A stretch of DNA of 64,000 bases from Arthrobacter sp. zg-Y820 (GTDB lineage: Bacteria > Actinomycetota > Actinomycetes > Actinomycetales > Micrococcaceae), in contig NZ_CP126247.1 of NCBI RefSeq assembly GCF_030142155.1, forward strand, positions 1,550,001 to 1,614,000, written 5' to 3'. The notes beneath the pieces are model-generated. The model did no database searches, was not told where the DNA came from, and saw only the letters and a list, made by a program, of their open reading frames with translations. The position numbers and the translations under genes are program-made. The first letter of the stretch is position 1. Each line of letters begins with the position of its first letter. Below are positions 53,390-61,423 of the stretch, in pieces.

Positions 53390-54376
53390 ATGACCGCAAC
53401 GCTCGAGGTGGATCCGACCACCGACATCGATCCCCAGATTCTCCTGGGGATCTACACGATCGCCGCCAAGATCAAGATGTACGACGACACTTACATCTCC
53501 ATGCTCCAGACCGGTAAGGCAACGGGCATGTACTACTCGCCCCGCGGCCAGGAGATCATCCCCTCCGCGATCGCGCAGGTGCTCACCAAGGAGGACTACG
53601 TCCTCACCATCTACCGCGGCATCCACGACCAGATCGCCAAGGGTGTTCCCCTGCGGGAACTGACAGCTGAGTTCTTTGGCCGGGTCGGCGGCACCTGCAA
53701 GGGCAAGGGCGGTCCGATGCACGTCACCCACCCGGAGTCCGGCCTGATCGTCACCACCGGCGTCGTGGGCTCCGGCCTGCCGATCGCCAACGGCGTCGCC
53801 CTCTCGGCCCAGATGCGCGGCACTGACCAGGTGACTGTCGTGAACTTCGGCGACGGCGCCACTAACATCGGTGCCTTCCACGAAGCGATGAACCTGGCTT
53901 CGGTGTGGAACCTGCCGGTGGTCTTTGTCTGCCAGAACAACCAGTACGCCGAATACACCGCCTTTGCGCAGGGCACCTCGGCGGCGCAGATCACGGATCG
54001 GGCCATCGGCTACTCGATGCGCGCCTTCCATGTGAACGGCAACAACCCCGTGGAAATGTACGAGGCAGCCCGCCAGGCCGTTGATGCGGCCCGTACGGGT
54101 GGCGGACCCACCCTGATCGAAGCCGACACCTACCGGTTCCGCGGCCACACCCCGCAGGATCCGATGGAGTACATGCCCAAGGAGGAACGCGCCGCCGCTG
54201 AGGCTGCGGACCCGGTGCCGGCCCTGCGCCGGCGCCTCCTCGAGGAGGGCATTGCCACCGAGGAGCAGCTCAAGGACATCGAGGATGCGCACCGCGCCGA
54301 AATCGACGACGCCTTCGCCTTCGCCGAAGCGAGCCCACAGCCCGACCTGTCCGAGCTCCACACCGACCTCGTCTGA
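53390..54376 (+). CDS. 2-oxoacid/acetoin dehydrogenase E1 component, alpha subunit
   Basis: A 328-residue thiamine-diphosphate-dependent E1 alpha. The ThDP motif runs from FGDGATNIGAFHEAMNLA (about residue 150) to VFVCQNNQYAEYT; MYYSPRGQEIIPSA and GVVGSGLPIANGVALSA are typical of the acetoin/pyruvate group. It decarboxylates a 2-oxoacid or cleaves a diketone and hands the acyl group to the lipoyl carrier. The start is at the ATG preceded by GACAGGAGTACGCACACC. It heads an operon with E1 beta, an isomerase-like gene, a lipoyl carrier and E2. Confidence 0.92.
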   Translation: MTATLEVDPTTDIDPQILLGIYTIAAKIKMYDDTYISMLQTGKATGMYYSPRGQEIIPSAIAQVLTKEDYVLTIYRGIHDQIAKGVPLRELTAEFFGRVGGTCKGKGGPMHVTHPESGLIVTTGVVGSGLPIANGVALSAQMRGTDQVTVVNFGDGATNIGAFHEAMNLASVWNLPVVFVCQNNQYAEYTAFAQGTSAAQITDRAIGYSMRAFHVNGNNPVEMYEAARQAVDAARTGGGPTLIEADTYRFRGHTPQDPMEYMPKEERAAAEAADPVPALRRRLLEEGIATEEQLKDIEDAHRAEIDDAFAFAEASPQPDLSELHTDLV

Positions 54377-54386
54377 AAGAGCGGAA

Positions 54387-55412
54387 ATGACTACGCAAGC
54401 ACAGGCCCCCGAAAGCACCGACGACACGCCGCAGGAACGAATCCTGAGCATGGTCCAGGCGATCAACGAAGCCCTCGATGTGGGAATGACGATCGACGAG
54501 ACCGTCTTCGAACTCGGTGAGGACATCCAGGACCCCGCCGGCGGCGGATTCAAGATCCACAAGGGTCTCTCCACCAAGTTTGGACTGGAACGGGTCCGTC
54601 CCACGCCGATTTCAGAGCAGGCCATCATGGGCGCCGCCGTCGGCGCCGCAATCGCCGGGATGCGCCCGGTGGCCGAGATCATGCTGATGAACTTCCTGGC
54701 CGTAGCCTCGGACCAGCTCATCAACCACGCGGCGAAACTTCGCTACATGTCCGGCGGCCAGACCAAGGTTCCGCTGGTGGTGCGGACCACGACCGGCGCA
54801 GGCGGCGGGTTCGGGGCCCAGCACTCCGACATGCTGGAGGCGCAGCTGACGCACACCCCCGGGCTGAAGGTGGTTGTGCCCTCGACGCCGGCGGATGCCA
54901 AGGGGCTGCTGCTGTCTTCCATCTTCGACGACGACCCGGTCGTTTTCGTGGAAATGTTCATGCTCTACTTCACGCAGAAGGGCCACGTTCCGCCGGGTGA
55001 CTACCGGGTGCCGCTGGGCAAGCTGCGGACCGCCCGTGAGGGCTCCGACGTGACGCTGGTCAGCTGGGGCCGCCAGGTGCACGACTGCATCGGTGTCGCG
55101 GAAAAGCTGGCAGGCGACGGCATCAATGCCGAGGTCATCGACCTGCGCACCCTGGTCCCGCTTGACAGGGAAGGGCTGCTCAACGCAGTGGCCGGAACCA
55201 AGCGGGCCGTCATCGTGCACGAAGCAGTGCGCCGCGGCGGTTACGGTGCCGAACTTGCAGCCACCATCTCCGAAGAGCTTTTCGGCGAGCTGGCCGGTCC
55301 CGTGCGCCGCGTCGGCGGTGCGGAAACCCCGGTCCCGTATGCCCGGAACCTCGAGGCGGAGTACCTGCCGCACGCCGGTCGGATCGAGCAGGCGGTTCGG
55401 TCCCTGTTCTAG
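54387..55412 (+). CDS. 2-oxoacid/acetoin dehydrogenase E1 component, beta subunit
   Basis: A 341-residue E1 beta, the partner of the preceding gene product. It shows RILSMVQAINEALDVGM, FELGEDIQDPAGG, RPTPISEQAIMGAAVGAA, QTKVPLVVRTTTGAGGGFGAQHS and the C-terminal HEAVRRGGYGAELAA. The ATG at 54387 is 10 bp after the E1 alpha stop and has GAGCGGAA before it. The N-terminal 20 residues are a short extension. Family features are complete. Confidence 0.92.
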   Translation: MTTQAQAPESTDDTPQERILSMVQAINEALDVGMTIDETVFELGEDIQDPAGGGFKIHKGLSTKFGLERVRPTPISEQAIMGAAVGAAIAGMRPVAEIMLMNFLAVASDQLINHAAKLRYMSGGQTKVPLVVRTTTGAGGGFGAQHSDMLEAQLTHTPGLKVVVPSTPADAKGLLLSSIFDDDPVVFVEMFMLYFTQKGHVPPGDYRVPLGKLRTAREGSDVTLVSWGRQVHDCIGVAEKLAGDGINAEVIDLRTLVPLDREGLLNAVAGTKRAVIVHEAVRRGGYGAELAATISEELFGELAGPVRRVGGAETPVPYARNLEAEYLPHAGRIEQAVRSLF

Positions 55413-55493
55413 CCCGCCCAGTTCTGAGTTGCTATGGATACCGCAGCTCAGCAGTTTTGACCGCAGCTTCGCTTTCACACCGAAAGGCAGCAA

Positions 55494-56207
55494 ATGACTG
55501 TTCAACTTCCAGACCCGGTGCTCGACAAAGCGCCGAGCAACGAGGACATGCTTCAGGCCTATCTGGACGGGGCCGCCCGGCTGATCGCCGTGGCTCGACG
55601 GGCAGGGGAGGAACGCGCCGACACCGTTGTTCCGGCTAGCCCGGCGTGGACCGTGCGCAATGTGGTGGCCCATCTCACCAGCGTCGCCTCCATCTCCGTG
55701 AACCAGCTGGGCTGGGGAGACGATGTGCAGGCCACCATTGAGCGGGAGGTCGAGGCACGCGCAAACCATACCGTGGATTCGATCACCAAGGAGTGGGAAG
55801 CACTGCTCGGCCCGCTCGCCGCCATGTTCGCCGGGCATCCCTCGGGTCCGCTCGTCGTCGACGTCGTTACGCACGAACACGATGTGCGGGCGGCGCTGGG
55901 CCCCGAGTACCAGGACCACAGCGCCGGACTTGAGGAGGCTCTCTCGGCCATGGTCGGCTGGGTGCGCTACCTCGGACTCGTGGGGGAGTCGGGGCTGCTG
56001 TTGAAGACCCCGACCTCGCAGGCGCTCTTCGGCGGCCCGGACATCGGCTGCGAGGTGGAGCTGCCGAGTGACTGGGAGCTCTTCCGGCTGCTGGGCGTTC
56101 GGCGCTCCGAGGAACAGCTGATGGCCTATCCAGCCACCGGGAACAAGGCGCTGCTCCTGGCGGTCACCAGCCGCTACCCGTTGCCGGTCGCCCCGCTTAT
56201 TGACTGA
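55494..56207 (+). CDS. Maleylpyruvate isomerase family, mycothiol-dependent-type enzyme
   Basis: A 237-residue DinB-fold protein. The metal ligands are seen as His in RNVVAHLTSV (about residue 54) and the HEHDVR motif (about 124-129), the arrangement used by mycothiol-dependent maleylpyruvate isomerases. TIEREVEARANHTVD lies between them. In known members mycothiol is cofactor for a cis-trans isomerisation or transfer. Encoded between E1 and E2, it may act on an intermediate just before or after the dehydrogenase step, or be a general thiol enzyme. Confidence 0.82.
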   Translation: MTVQLPDPVLDKAPSNEDMLQAYLDGAARLIAVARRAGEERADTVVPASPAWTVRNVVAHLTSVASISVNQLGWGDDVQATIEREVEARANHTVDSITKEWEALLGPLAAMFAGHPSGPLVVDVVTHEHDVRAALGPEYQDHSAGLEEALSAMVGWVRYLGLVGESGLLLKTPTSQALFGGPDIGCEVELPSDWELFRLLGVRRSEEQLMAYPATGNKALLLAVTSRYPLPVAPLID

Positions 56208-56295
56208 CTGCTCCACCCCCCCCGGGCGGCGGCTCCCGGGAGCCGCCGCCCGTCCAACGAAGCAACCCCCTCCATATGACGCACGAAGGAGACAG

Positions 56296-56526
56296 ATGGC
56301 AACCGAGGTTAAGATTCCGCAGCTGGGGGTCACCATGCAGGAGGGCGAGATCGCCGAGTGGTTTGTGGCGGAAGGTGCCGAGGTGAAGGCCGGGGATCCG
56401 ATCTACCTGCTCGAAAGCGACAAATCCTCGACCGACGTCGAATCCCCGATCGACGGGATCCTGCGGATCAAGGTGCCTGAAGGGGCAACCTATCCGGTGG
56501 GCACGGTCGTAGCGGAAATCGAGTAA
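56296..56526 (+). CDS. Stand-alone lipoyl carrier protein (E2 lipoyl domain)
   Basis: A 76-residue biotinyl/lipoyl-attachment domain and nothing else. The lipoylation lysine is in LLESDKSSTDVESP (Lys about residue 43), and the mirror-half fold is complete (VKIPQLGVTMQEGEIAEW to YPVGTVVAEIE). The ATG at 56296 is preceded by GAAGGAGACAG. Normally this domain is the N-terminus of E2; here it is a separate gene ending 3 bp before the catalytic E2 gene. Confidence 0.88.
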   Translation: MATEVKIPQLGVTMQEGEIAEWFVAEGAEVKAGDPIYLLESDKSSTDVESPIDGILRIKVPEGATYPVGTVVAEIE

Positions 56527-56529
56527 CCG

Positions 56530-57333
56530 ATGACGGCAGAGACCGACGCTGCCGGCTCCCGGCCCCGGGCCTCGCAAGGGTCGGAAGGGCCGGAAGGGCC
56601 GGAAGCCGGGACTACCGCCCGGCTTCCACGGATGCGCAGGATCATTGCCTCGCGGATGACCGAGTCGTTGCGTGTTGCAGCTCAGCTGACGGCCGTCCAG
56701 GAGGTTGACGTCACCGCCGTTGCGGAACTGCGGAGCCGGGTCAAGGGGAGCTTCCTGGAGGTCGAAGGGGTGCCGCTGTCCTACCTTCCCTTCTTCATCC
56801 GCGCCCTGGTCGAGGCCGGCCAGGATTTCCCCCGGTTCAACGCCTCCATCGATGAGACCGGAACCCAGATCACCTACCACGCCGGTGTCCACGTCGGGAT
56901 TGCCGTCGACACGCCCCGCGGGCTGGTGGTCCCGGTGCTCCGGGATGCACAGGCAATGTCGATCCCCGAGATCGCCCGCGGAGTAGCGGCGCTCGCGGGC
57001 AGGGTCCGGGAAGGCCTGGCCGGCCCGGACGAACTCACCGGAAGCACCATCACGCTGTCGAACATCGGCGGTGCGGGGACGCTGACTGACACGCCGATCA
57101 TCAACTATCCGGAGGTGGCCATCCTGGGCACCGGTGCGGTGGTCCGCCGGCCGCGGGTCGTCGCAGCCGGCGACGGCACCGAGTCCATCCTCATCCGTTC
57201 CGTCTGCTCACTGCCGCTGACCTACGACCACCGGCTGATTGACGGCGCTGACGCCGGGCGCTTCCTCGCCGCGATCCGCAGGCGCCTGGAGGCCGCTGAC
57301 TTCACTGCCGACTTGGCGGCCTACGGCGCCTGA
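56530..57333 (+). CDS. Stand-alone E2 acyltransferase catalytic domain
   Basis: A 267-residue 2-oxoacid dehydrogenase acyltransferase core. It contains RLPRMRRIIASRMTESLRVAAQLT, the DTPRGLVVPVLRDAQAMS strand, TLSNIGGAGTLTDTPIIN and the catalytic YDHRLIDGADAGRFL (His and Asp, about residues 235-245). The lipoyl domain and the peripheral-subunit-binding domain that would hold E1/E3 are missing. The N-terminus is a Gly/Glu/Pro repeat tail (GSEGPEGPEAG). No E3 gene is nearby, so the housekeeping lipoamide dehydrogenase must serve. Confidence 0.88.
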   Translation: MTAETDAAGSRPRASQGSEGPEGPEAGTTARLPRMRRIIASRMTESLRVAAQLTAVQEVDVTAVAELRSRVKGSFLEVEGVPLSYLPFFIRALVEAGQDFPRFNASIDETGTQITYHAGVHVGIAVDTPRGLVVPVLRDAQAMSIPEIARGVAALAGRVREGLAGPDELTGSTITLSNIGGAGTLTDTPIINYPEVAILGTGAVVRRPRVVAAGDGTESILIRSVCSLPLTYDHRLIDGADAGRFLAAIRRRLEAADFTADLAAYGA

Positions 57334-57435
57334 CGACCACGCCGCCGGCGCCTGAGGACCACACCGCGGGGGCTGAATGCCTCACCGAGGTACCTGAAGA
57401 CCGAGGCTGGAGCGGCCCCGGCACCGGGGGAGTCC

Positions 57436-58707
57436 TTACCGCGGGGTAAGGGCGCCTCTGAGCAGGTGTTCGCGCAGGAATGCCTGAATCCGCCGCTGGC
57501 TGGTTCGCTCATGGCGCCCCGAAGCGCTCCACAGCACGCTGCGCACATAGCTGGCCAGGATGTCCGGCGCCGCATACCTCTGGATCCGCCCTTCATCCTG
57601 GCCCTGCCCGAGCAGACCGGCGAGCAGCTCCTGCCGTTCTTTCGTGTGCCTGACATAGCGGTTCACCGGGGCCTGGGATTCTTGCTGGCGGTTCCAAATC
57701 AGCGACATCATGTGGGCCTCGTCCGTGAACCGGCGCGCCGCGTAAGCTACGCCGAATGCCAGTGCGTCCAGGGATTCGGCCTCCGATTCGGCTTCCGTGG
57801 TCAGGGCAACCCGGAGCAGTGCGTCGAGCTGCTCGTCGTAGTTGTCGACAATCTCAGCAAAAAGCGCCTGCTTGGACTCGATCCGCCGGTAGAGCGTGCC
57901 CATCCGGACTTCGGCAGCCTCGGCAATGTCGCGGATGGTCGTGGCATCGAAACCCCGGCGGGCAAACTCGCGCCGCGCGGCGGTGACAATCTGGGCGCGG
58001 GTCTCGTCTCCGGCGTCGGGCTGGACCTGGTGGGCGATCACATCCTTGACGGCTGCCATCGGGGCGGAAGCATCGAGCGAGGCATTGTCGGGGCCGTCCA
58101 GCACGACGCCGTGGAGCAGCAGATCGCACAGCAGGCGGGAGGATTCGTCCACGCCCCGGGGATCGCCGGCGCTTACGCCCGGGCTGACCGCGAGGCCCTG
58201 CAGGGCGTAGGTCAGCATGTCCTGGTCCATCACGCCCGGCGGTGCCAGCGGTGCCAGGTCTGCAATCACAGAGCGCCATACCCGCTGCAGGGCGGCCGGG
58301 CGGTGGTTGACCGCTGCGGAGAAACGCTTGCTGGCGACCGTCGGCGCTTCGAAGATGCGCAGGCCCAGCGCAGGCGCATGCTGCTTGCCGACGACGGAGA
58401 CGTCGGCGACGAGCCGGCGGAGGCGGTCTTCCGGGGGCAGCGCCGTGTGCTCGGGTGTGCGGAAATCGACCGCAACCTTGTAGAGCGCAGCGTGGAAGGC
58501 ATCCGAGAGTTCAATCGCGATTGTCTCTTTGGCCGCGAAGTGGTGGTAGAGGCTGCCGGGAAGAATACCGACAGCCTGGGCAATGTCGTTCATGGTGGTT
58601 GCCGCGTAGCCCTTGGAAGCAAAGAGTGCCCCAGCAGCCGCGCGGATCTCGTCGGTGCGGGCGCCCCCCGACTGCGGCACATCGATGGTTGCAGCTTCGC
58701 TTGGCAT
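57436..58707 (-). CDS. Tandem TetR-family transcriptional regulator
   Basis: A 423-residue protein made of two TetR units. HTH 1 is at about residues 17-65 (ALFASKGYAATTMNDIAQAVGILPGSLYHHFAAKE, in part), and HTH 2 at about 215-262 (FARRGFDATTIRDIAEAAEVRMGTLYRRI), each with its own ligand-binding-type helical domain. The ATG at 58707 has GAGGG 6 bp upstream. An operator half-site (site 4) lies 82 bp upstream, which would fit autoregulation. It is the only regulator gene in the cluster and the natural candidate to bind the shared 18-bp operator. Confidence 0.88.
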   Translation of the reverse strand: MPSEAATIDVPQSGGARTDEIRAAAGALFASKGYAATTMNDIAQAVGILPGSLYHHFAAKETIAIELSDAFHAALYKVAVDFRTPEHTALPPEDRLRRLVADVSVVGKQHAPALGLRIFEAPTVASKRFSAAVNHRPAALQRVWRSVIADLAPLAPPGVMDQDMLTYALQGLAVSPGVSAGDPRGVDESSRLLCDLLLHGVVLDGPDNASLDASAPMAAVKDVIAHQVQPDAGDETRAQIVTAARREFARRGFDATTIRDIAEAAEVRMGTLYRRIESKQALFAEIVDNYDEQLDALLRVALTTEAESEAESLDALAFGVAYAARRFTDEAHMMSLIWNRQQESQAPVNRYVRHTKERQELLAGLLGQGQDEGRIQRYAAPDILASYVRSVLWSASGRHERTSQRRIQAFLREHLLRGALTPR

Positions 58708-58788
58708 GGGCGTCCCTCTATAGGCGGGTCGCAACCCGCGGTGGCGGATCGCAGACCTTAATCGGTGTCCGGCGGGAGGAATGCCCCC

Positions 58789-58806
58789 GGAGCAAATATT
58801 AGCGCA
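58789..58806. promoter_or_regulatory. Catabolic-cluster operator, site 4 (half-site)
   Basis: GGAGCAAATATTAGCGCA: the left half matches the consensus at 8 of 9 positions, the right half poorly. It is placed upstream of the tandem-TetR gene, so it may be an autoregulatory site. Confidence 0.4.
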
Positions 58807-58868
58807 GGCACCCCGAGTTTTCGGGGCCTGAGACGGTTCCCGGGGCCGTTTGGCCTCGGAAACATGTG

Positions 58869-60131
58869 TCAGGCGCCGCCCCGCTTGACGTCCTTGAAGG
58901 CGACGCCGCGGTCGGCAGCTGCCTCCCGGGGCATGCCAAGGACGCGTTCGCTGATGATGTTGCGGGCGATTTCAGTGCTGCCGCCGCCGAGGCTTCCGGC
59001 CTGGCGGGAGAGGTAGCGCAGGCCTGCTTGTCCGTGGCCCGGGTCCTGAAGGCTTGGCCCCGCGACGGCGTTTGCGCCGGCGATCCGGAAGGCGGCGTCG
59101 TACTCGGTCCAGGTGCGCTCGGCCTCGAACAGCCGGAGGATCGAGCTTGCCTGGGGAGTGAGTTCGCCCGTGGCGATGGCGCTGCCGATGCGGCGCACCA
59201 GCTGTTTGGACACCACCTGCATGATGCGAACATCGGCGAGCTGGTCGCGGACGGAGGTGTCGCCAAGCTGGCCCGTTTCGCGGGCCAGTTCGAGCAGGTT
59301 GGGGCCGTGCGCCGCCTTGCTGAACCGGGGACCGCTGACATACGGCGATCCGCCGCCCATCGCGTTGCGCTCGTGGAAGAGCTGCTGCGAGGCGGTTGCC
59401 CACCCGTCGTCGACCGCGCCGACGACGTTTCCGGCCGGCAGGCGCACGTCGTCAAAAAAGACCTGGCAGAACTCGTTGGCGCCGTTGACCAGTTTGATGC
59501 GGTGGACCGTGACGCCCGGTGCTTTCAGCGGCAGGATGAACATTGTCAGTCCGCTGTGTTTGGGAACGTCCCAGTTGGAGCGGGTCAGGCAGAGCCCGTA
59601 GTCCGCGGCGTAGGCAGCCGAGCTCCAGACCTTGGAACCGTTTATCGTCCAATCCTCGCCGTTCCGCTCCGACTTGGTGATGACACCGGCCAGATCGGAG
59701 CCGCCGCCCGGCTCCGAAAGCAGCTGGCACCAGACATCCCGTCCGCTGATGATGCCCGGCAGGTACTGCTTTTTTTGCTCCTCAGTGCCCAGGTCCAGGA
59801 TCGTTGCCGCGCAGATCGCCACGGACGGCACGTTCAGGACGATCGGCAGTTCGTAGCCTGCCGCCTCCTCGTTGAAAGCATGCTGATGGTCGGGGCCGAG
59901 TCCCAGGCCGCCGTACTCCTTGGGAAAGCAGATGCCGGCGAATCCGCCGGCATGGATTCGGCCCTGCAGAACCCGCGCCCGCAGCCAGACGTCGTCGTCG
60001 ATGTTGCCGGCGGGAGTGTCCGCAGCCGGCGGCAGGTTCTCCGCCAGCCAGGCGCGGGCGCGCAGCCGGAACTCTTCCACGGGCTCGGTGCCGGTCGCGT
60101 CGGCGGTTCCGGTGCTGGTGGCGGTGCTCAT
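58869..60131 (-). CDS. Acyl-CoA dehydrogenase, catalytic-type subunit
   Basis: A 420-residue FAD-dependent acyl-CoA dehydrogenase. It has the FAD/substrate region CQLLSEPGGGSDLAGV (about residue 133), WTINGSKVWSSAA and the C-terminal GGGSTEIARNIISERVLGMPR. A candidate catalytic Glu is in ERTWTEYDAAFRIAGA. It overlaps the second dehydrogenase gene by 4 bp. The two are probably the subunits of an alpha2beta2 enzyme, the arrangement actinobacteria use for bulky CoA esters such as steroid side-chain intermediates. Confidence 0.9.
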   Translation of the reverse strand: MSTATSTGTADATGTEPVEEFRLRARAWLAENLPPAADTPAGNIDDDVWLRARVLQGRIHAGGFAGICFPKEYGGLGLGPDHQHAFNEEAAGYELPIVLNVPSVAICAATILDLGTEEQKKQYLPGIISGRDVWCQLLSEPGGGSDLAGVITKSERNGEDWTINGSKVWSSAAYAADYGLCLTRSNWDVPKHSGLTMFILPLKAPGVTVHRIKLVNGANEFCQVFFDDVRLPAGNVVGAVDDGWATASQQLFHERNAMGGGSPYVSGPRFSKAAHGPNLLELARETGQLGDTSVRDQLADVRIMQVVSKQLVRRIGSAIATGELTPQASSILRLFEAERTWTEYDAAFRIAGANAVAGPSLQDPGHGQAGLRYLSRQAGSLGGGSTEIARNIISERVLGMPREAAADRGVAFKDVKRGGA

Positions 60132-61261
60132 GCTGCGTTCCCTTCGAGAGTGGCGGCGATCCGCCGGCGGTGTTCATCGGGGGTGCCGTACAACGCACGG
60201 TCGCAGGCAGTGCGGCGCAGGTACAGGTGAAGGTCATGCTCCCAGGTGACACCGAGCCCGCCGTGCAACTGGACGAAGTCCTGCAGGATGGCCGGCACCT
60301 TGTCGCCTACGTAGGCCTTGGCGATGCTCACCATTTCGTGCGCATCCGGAGCACCCGAGTCCAGCGCGCCGGCGGCACCGGCTGTGGTGGCCAGGCACGC
60401 CTCCATGGCCGTCTTGTTGTCAGCCATTCGGTGTTTGAGCGCCTGATAGGAGGCCAGGGGGCGTCCGAACGTGTAGCGGTCAAACATCCATTGGACAGTC
60501 ACATCGAACATGGCCTGGAGGGCGCCGGTCATCTCGGCAGCGGCGAGCAGGGCGGTGTTGTGCAGCTGCGTTTCGACGGCTTCCCGGGCTGCCTCTCCGC
60601 GCTGCACCACCGCCCCCGGCGGGACCACTGCACCTGCAAAGGAGAGAGTGGCGAAGCGGCGGGTGGCATCCAGCGACCACGACGGCGTGACCGAGAGCCC
60701 CGGGGTGTCGCGGGGGACAAGGACCTGGACCGGGCCCCCGGGGCTGTGGGCGGTCACCAGGAAAAGGTCGGCGGATTCGCCGGCTTCGACCCGGTCCTTG
60801 GTTCCCGACAGTGTGAAGCCGCCACCGGGCAGGGGATCGGCCGCCGTTCCGGGGGTCGACGAGTCCCAGCCGCGCGAAGGTTCGTAAAACGCCCAGCTCG
60901 CAAGGCTGTCGCCGGTCATAATCGCCTCGATCGCCTCAGCGTGGGCTTCACCGGCAGCGGCCAGCCCGGTCAGGACGGCGCTTGTGGTCAGTAACGGTCC
61001 GGGAGCGCAGGTGCGGCCAAACTCCCGGGCCACCAGGCACAGGTCCCGCAGCGGTTCTCCGGAAACCGTTCCTCCGCCAAGGTCTTCCGGAACGAGCATG
61101 GCCGTCCACCCAAGCTCGGCACCCTGCGACCACCACGTCCGGTCGGTGCCCGCACCGGAGTCGGCCAGAGCGCGGATCTGTGGGCTGCTGCTCGTCTTGT
61201 TGAGGAAGTTCCGCGTGGTGTCGCGGAAGGTTTTCTGGTCGGGAGTGAGGTCGGAGTCCAT
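60128..61261 (-). CDS. Acyl-CoA dehydrogenase, partner-type subunit
   Basis: A 377-residue acyl-CoA dehydrogenase-fold protein: LTPDQKTFRDTTRNFLNK, GWTAMLVPEDLGGGTVSG, YTFGRPLASYQALKHRMAD, and LHGGLGVTWEHDLHLYLRR near the C-terminus. It lacks the STEI-RNIIAERVLG ending of the other subunit, which is usual for the second chain of heteromeric FadE pairs. The ATG at 61261 is where family similarity begins; longer reading upstream is non-coding. It is the first gene of the two-gene dehydrogenase operon. Confidence 0.88.
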   Translation of the reverse strand: MDSDLTPDQKTFRDTTRNFLNKTSSSPQIRALADSGAGTDRTWWSQGAELGWTAMLVPEDLGGGTVSGEPLRDLCLVAREFGRTCAPGPLLTTSAVLTGLAAAGEAHAEAIEAIMTGDSLASWAFYEPSRGWDSSTPGTAADPLPGGGFTLSGTKDRVEAGESADLFLVTAHSPGGPVQVLVPRDTPGLSVTPSWSLDATRRFATLSFAGAVVPPGAVVQRGEAAREAVETQLHNTALLAAAEMTGALQAMFDVTVQWMFDRYTFGRPLASYQALKHRMADNKTAMEACLATTAGAAGALDSGAPDAHEMVSIAKAYVGDKVPAILQDFVQLHGGLGVTWEHDLHLYLRRTACDRALYGTPDEHRRRIAATLEGNAA

Positions 61262-61284
61262 GACTGGTACCTGGCGGCTCTCTG

Positions 61285-61309
61285 ATGAGGGGAACAACGT
61301 TTCCCTCAT
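61285..61309. promoter_or_regulatory. Palindrome upstream of the dehydrogenase operon
   Basis: TGAGGGGAAC and GTTTCCCTCA are complementary at 9 of 10 positions, with 3 bp between, extended by one A/T pair. It lies 24 bp upstream of the dehydrogenase start codon, so it could be an operator or a leader hairpin. Confidence 0.5.
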
Positions 61310-61317
61310 GGAATCAC

Positions 61318-61335
61318 GGAACAAAAATTTGGTCC
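61318..61335. promoter_or_regulatory. Catabolic-cluster operator, site 5
   Basis: GGAACAAAAATTTGGTCC: each half matches the consensus at 8 of 9. It lies between the divergent acyl-CoA dehydrogenase operon and the SnoaL-like gene. Confidence 0.65.
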
Positions 61336-61342
61336 AGCCCCC

Positions 61343-61371
61343 CTTGTGTCCGGGTCGACTCTCAGCTAGTT
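61343..61371 (+). promoter_or_regulatory. Promoter of the SnoaL-like gene
   Basis: TTGTGT (61343-61348), 17-bp spacer, TAGTTT (61366-61371). It starts 7 bp after operator site 5. Confidence 0.5.
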
Positions 61372-61423
61372 TTGGCGACGAGCGGGCATTCCCGAGCCAC
61401 GTGACAGCACAAGGAGCTAAACG

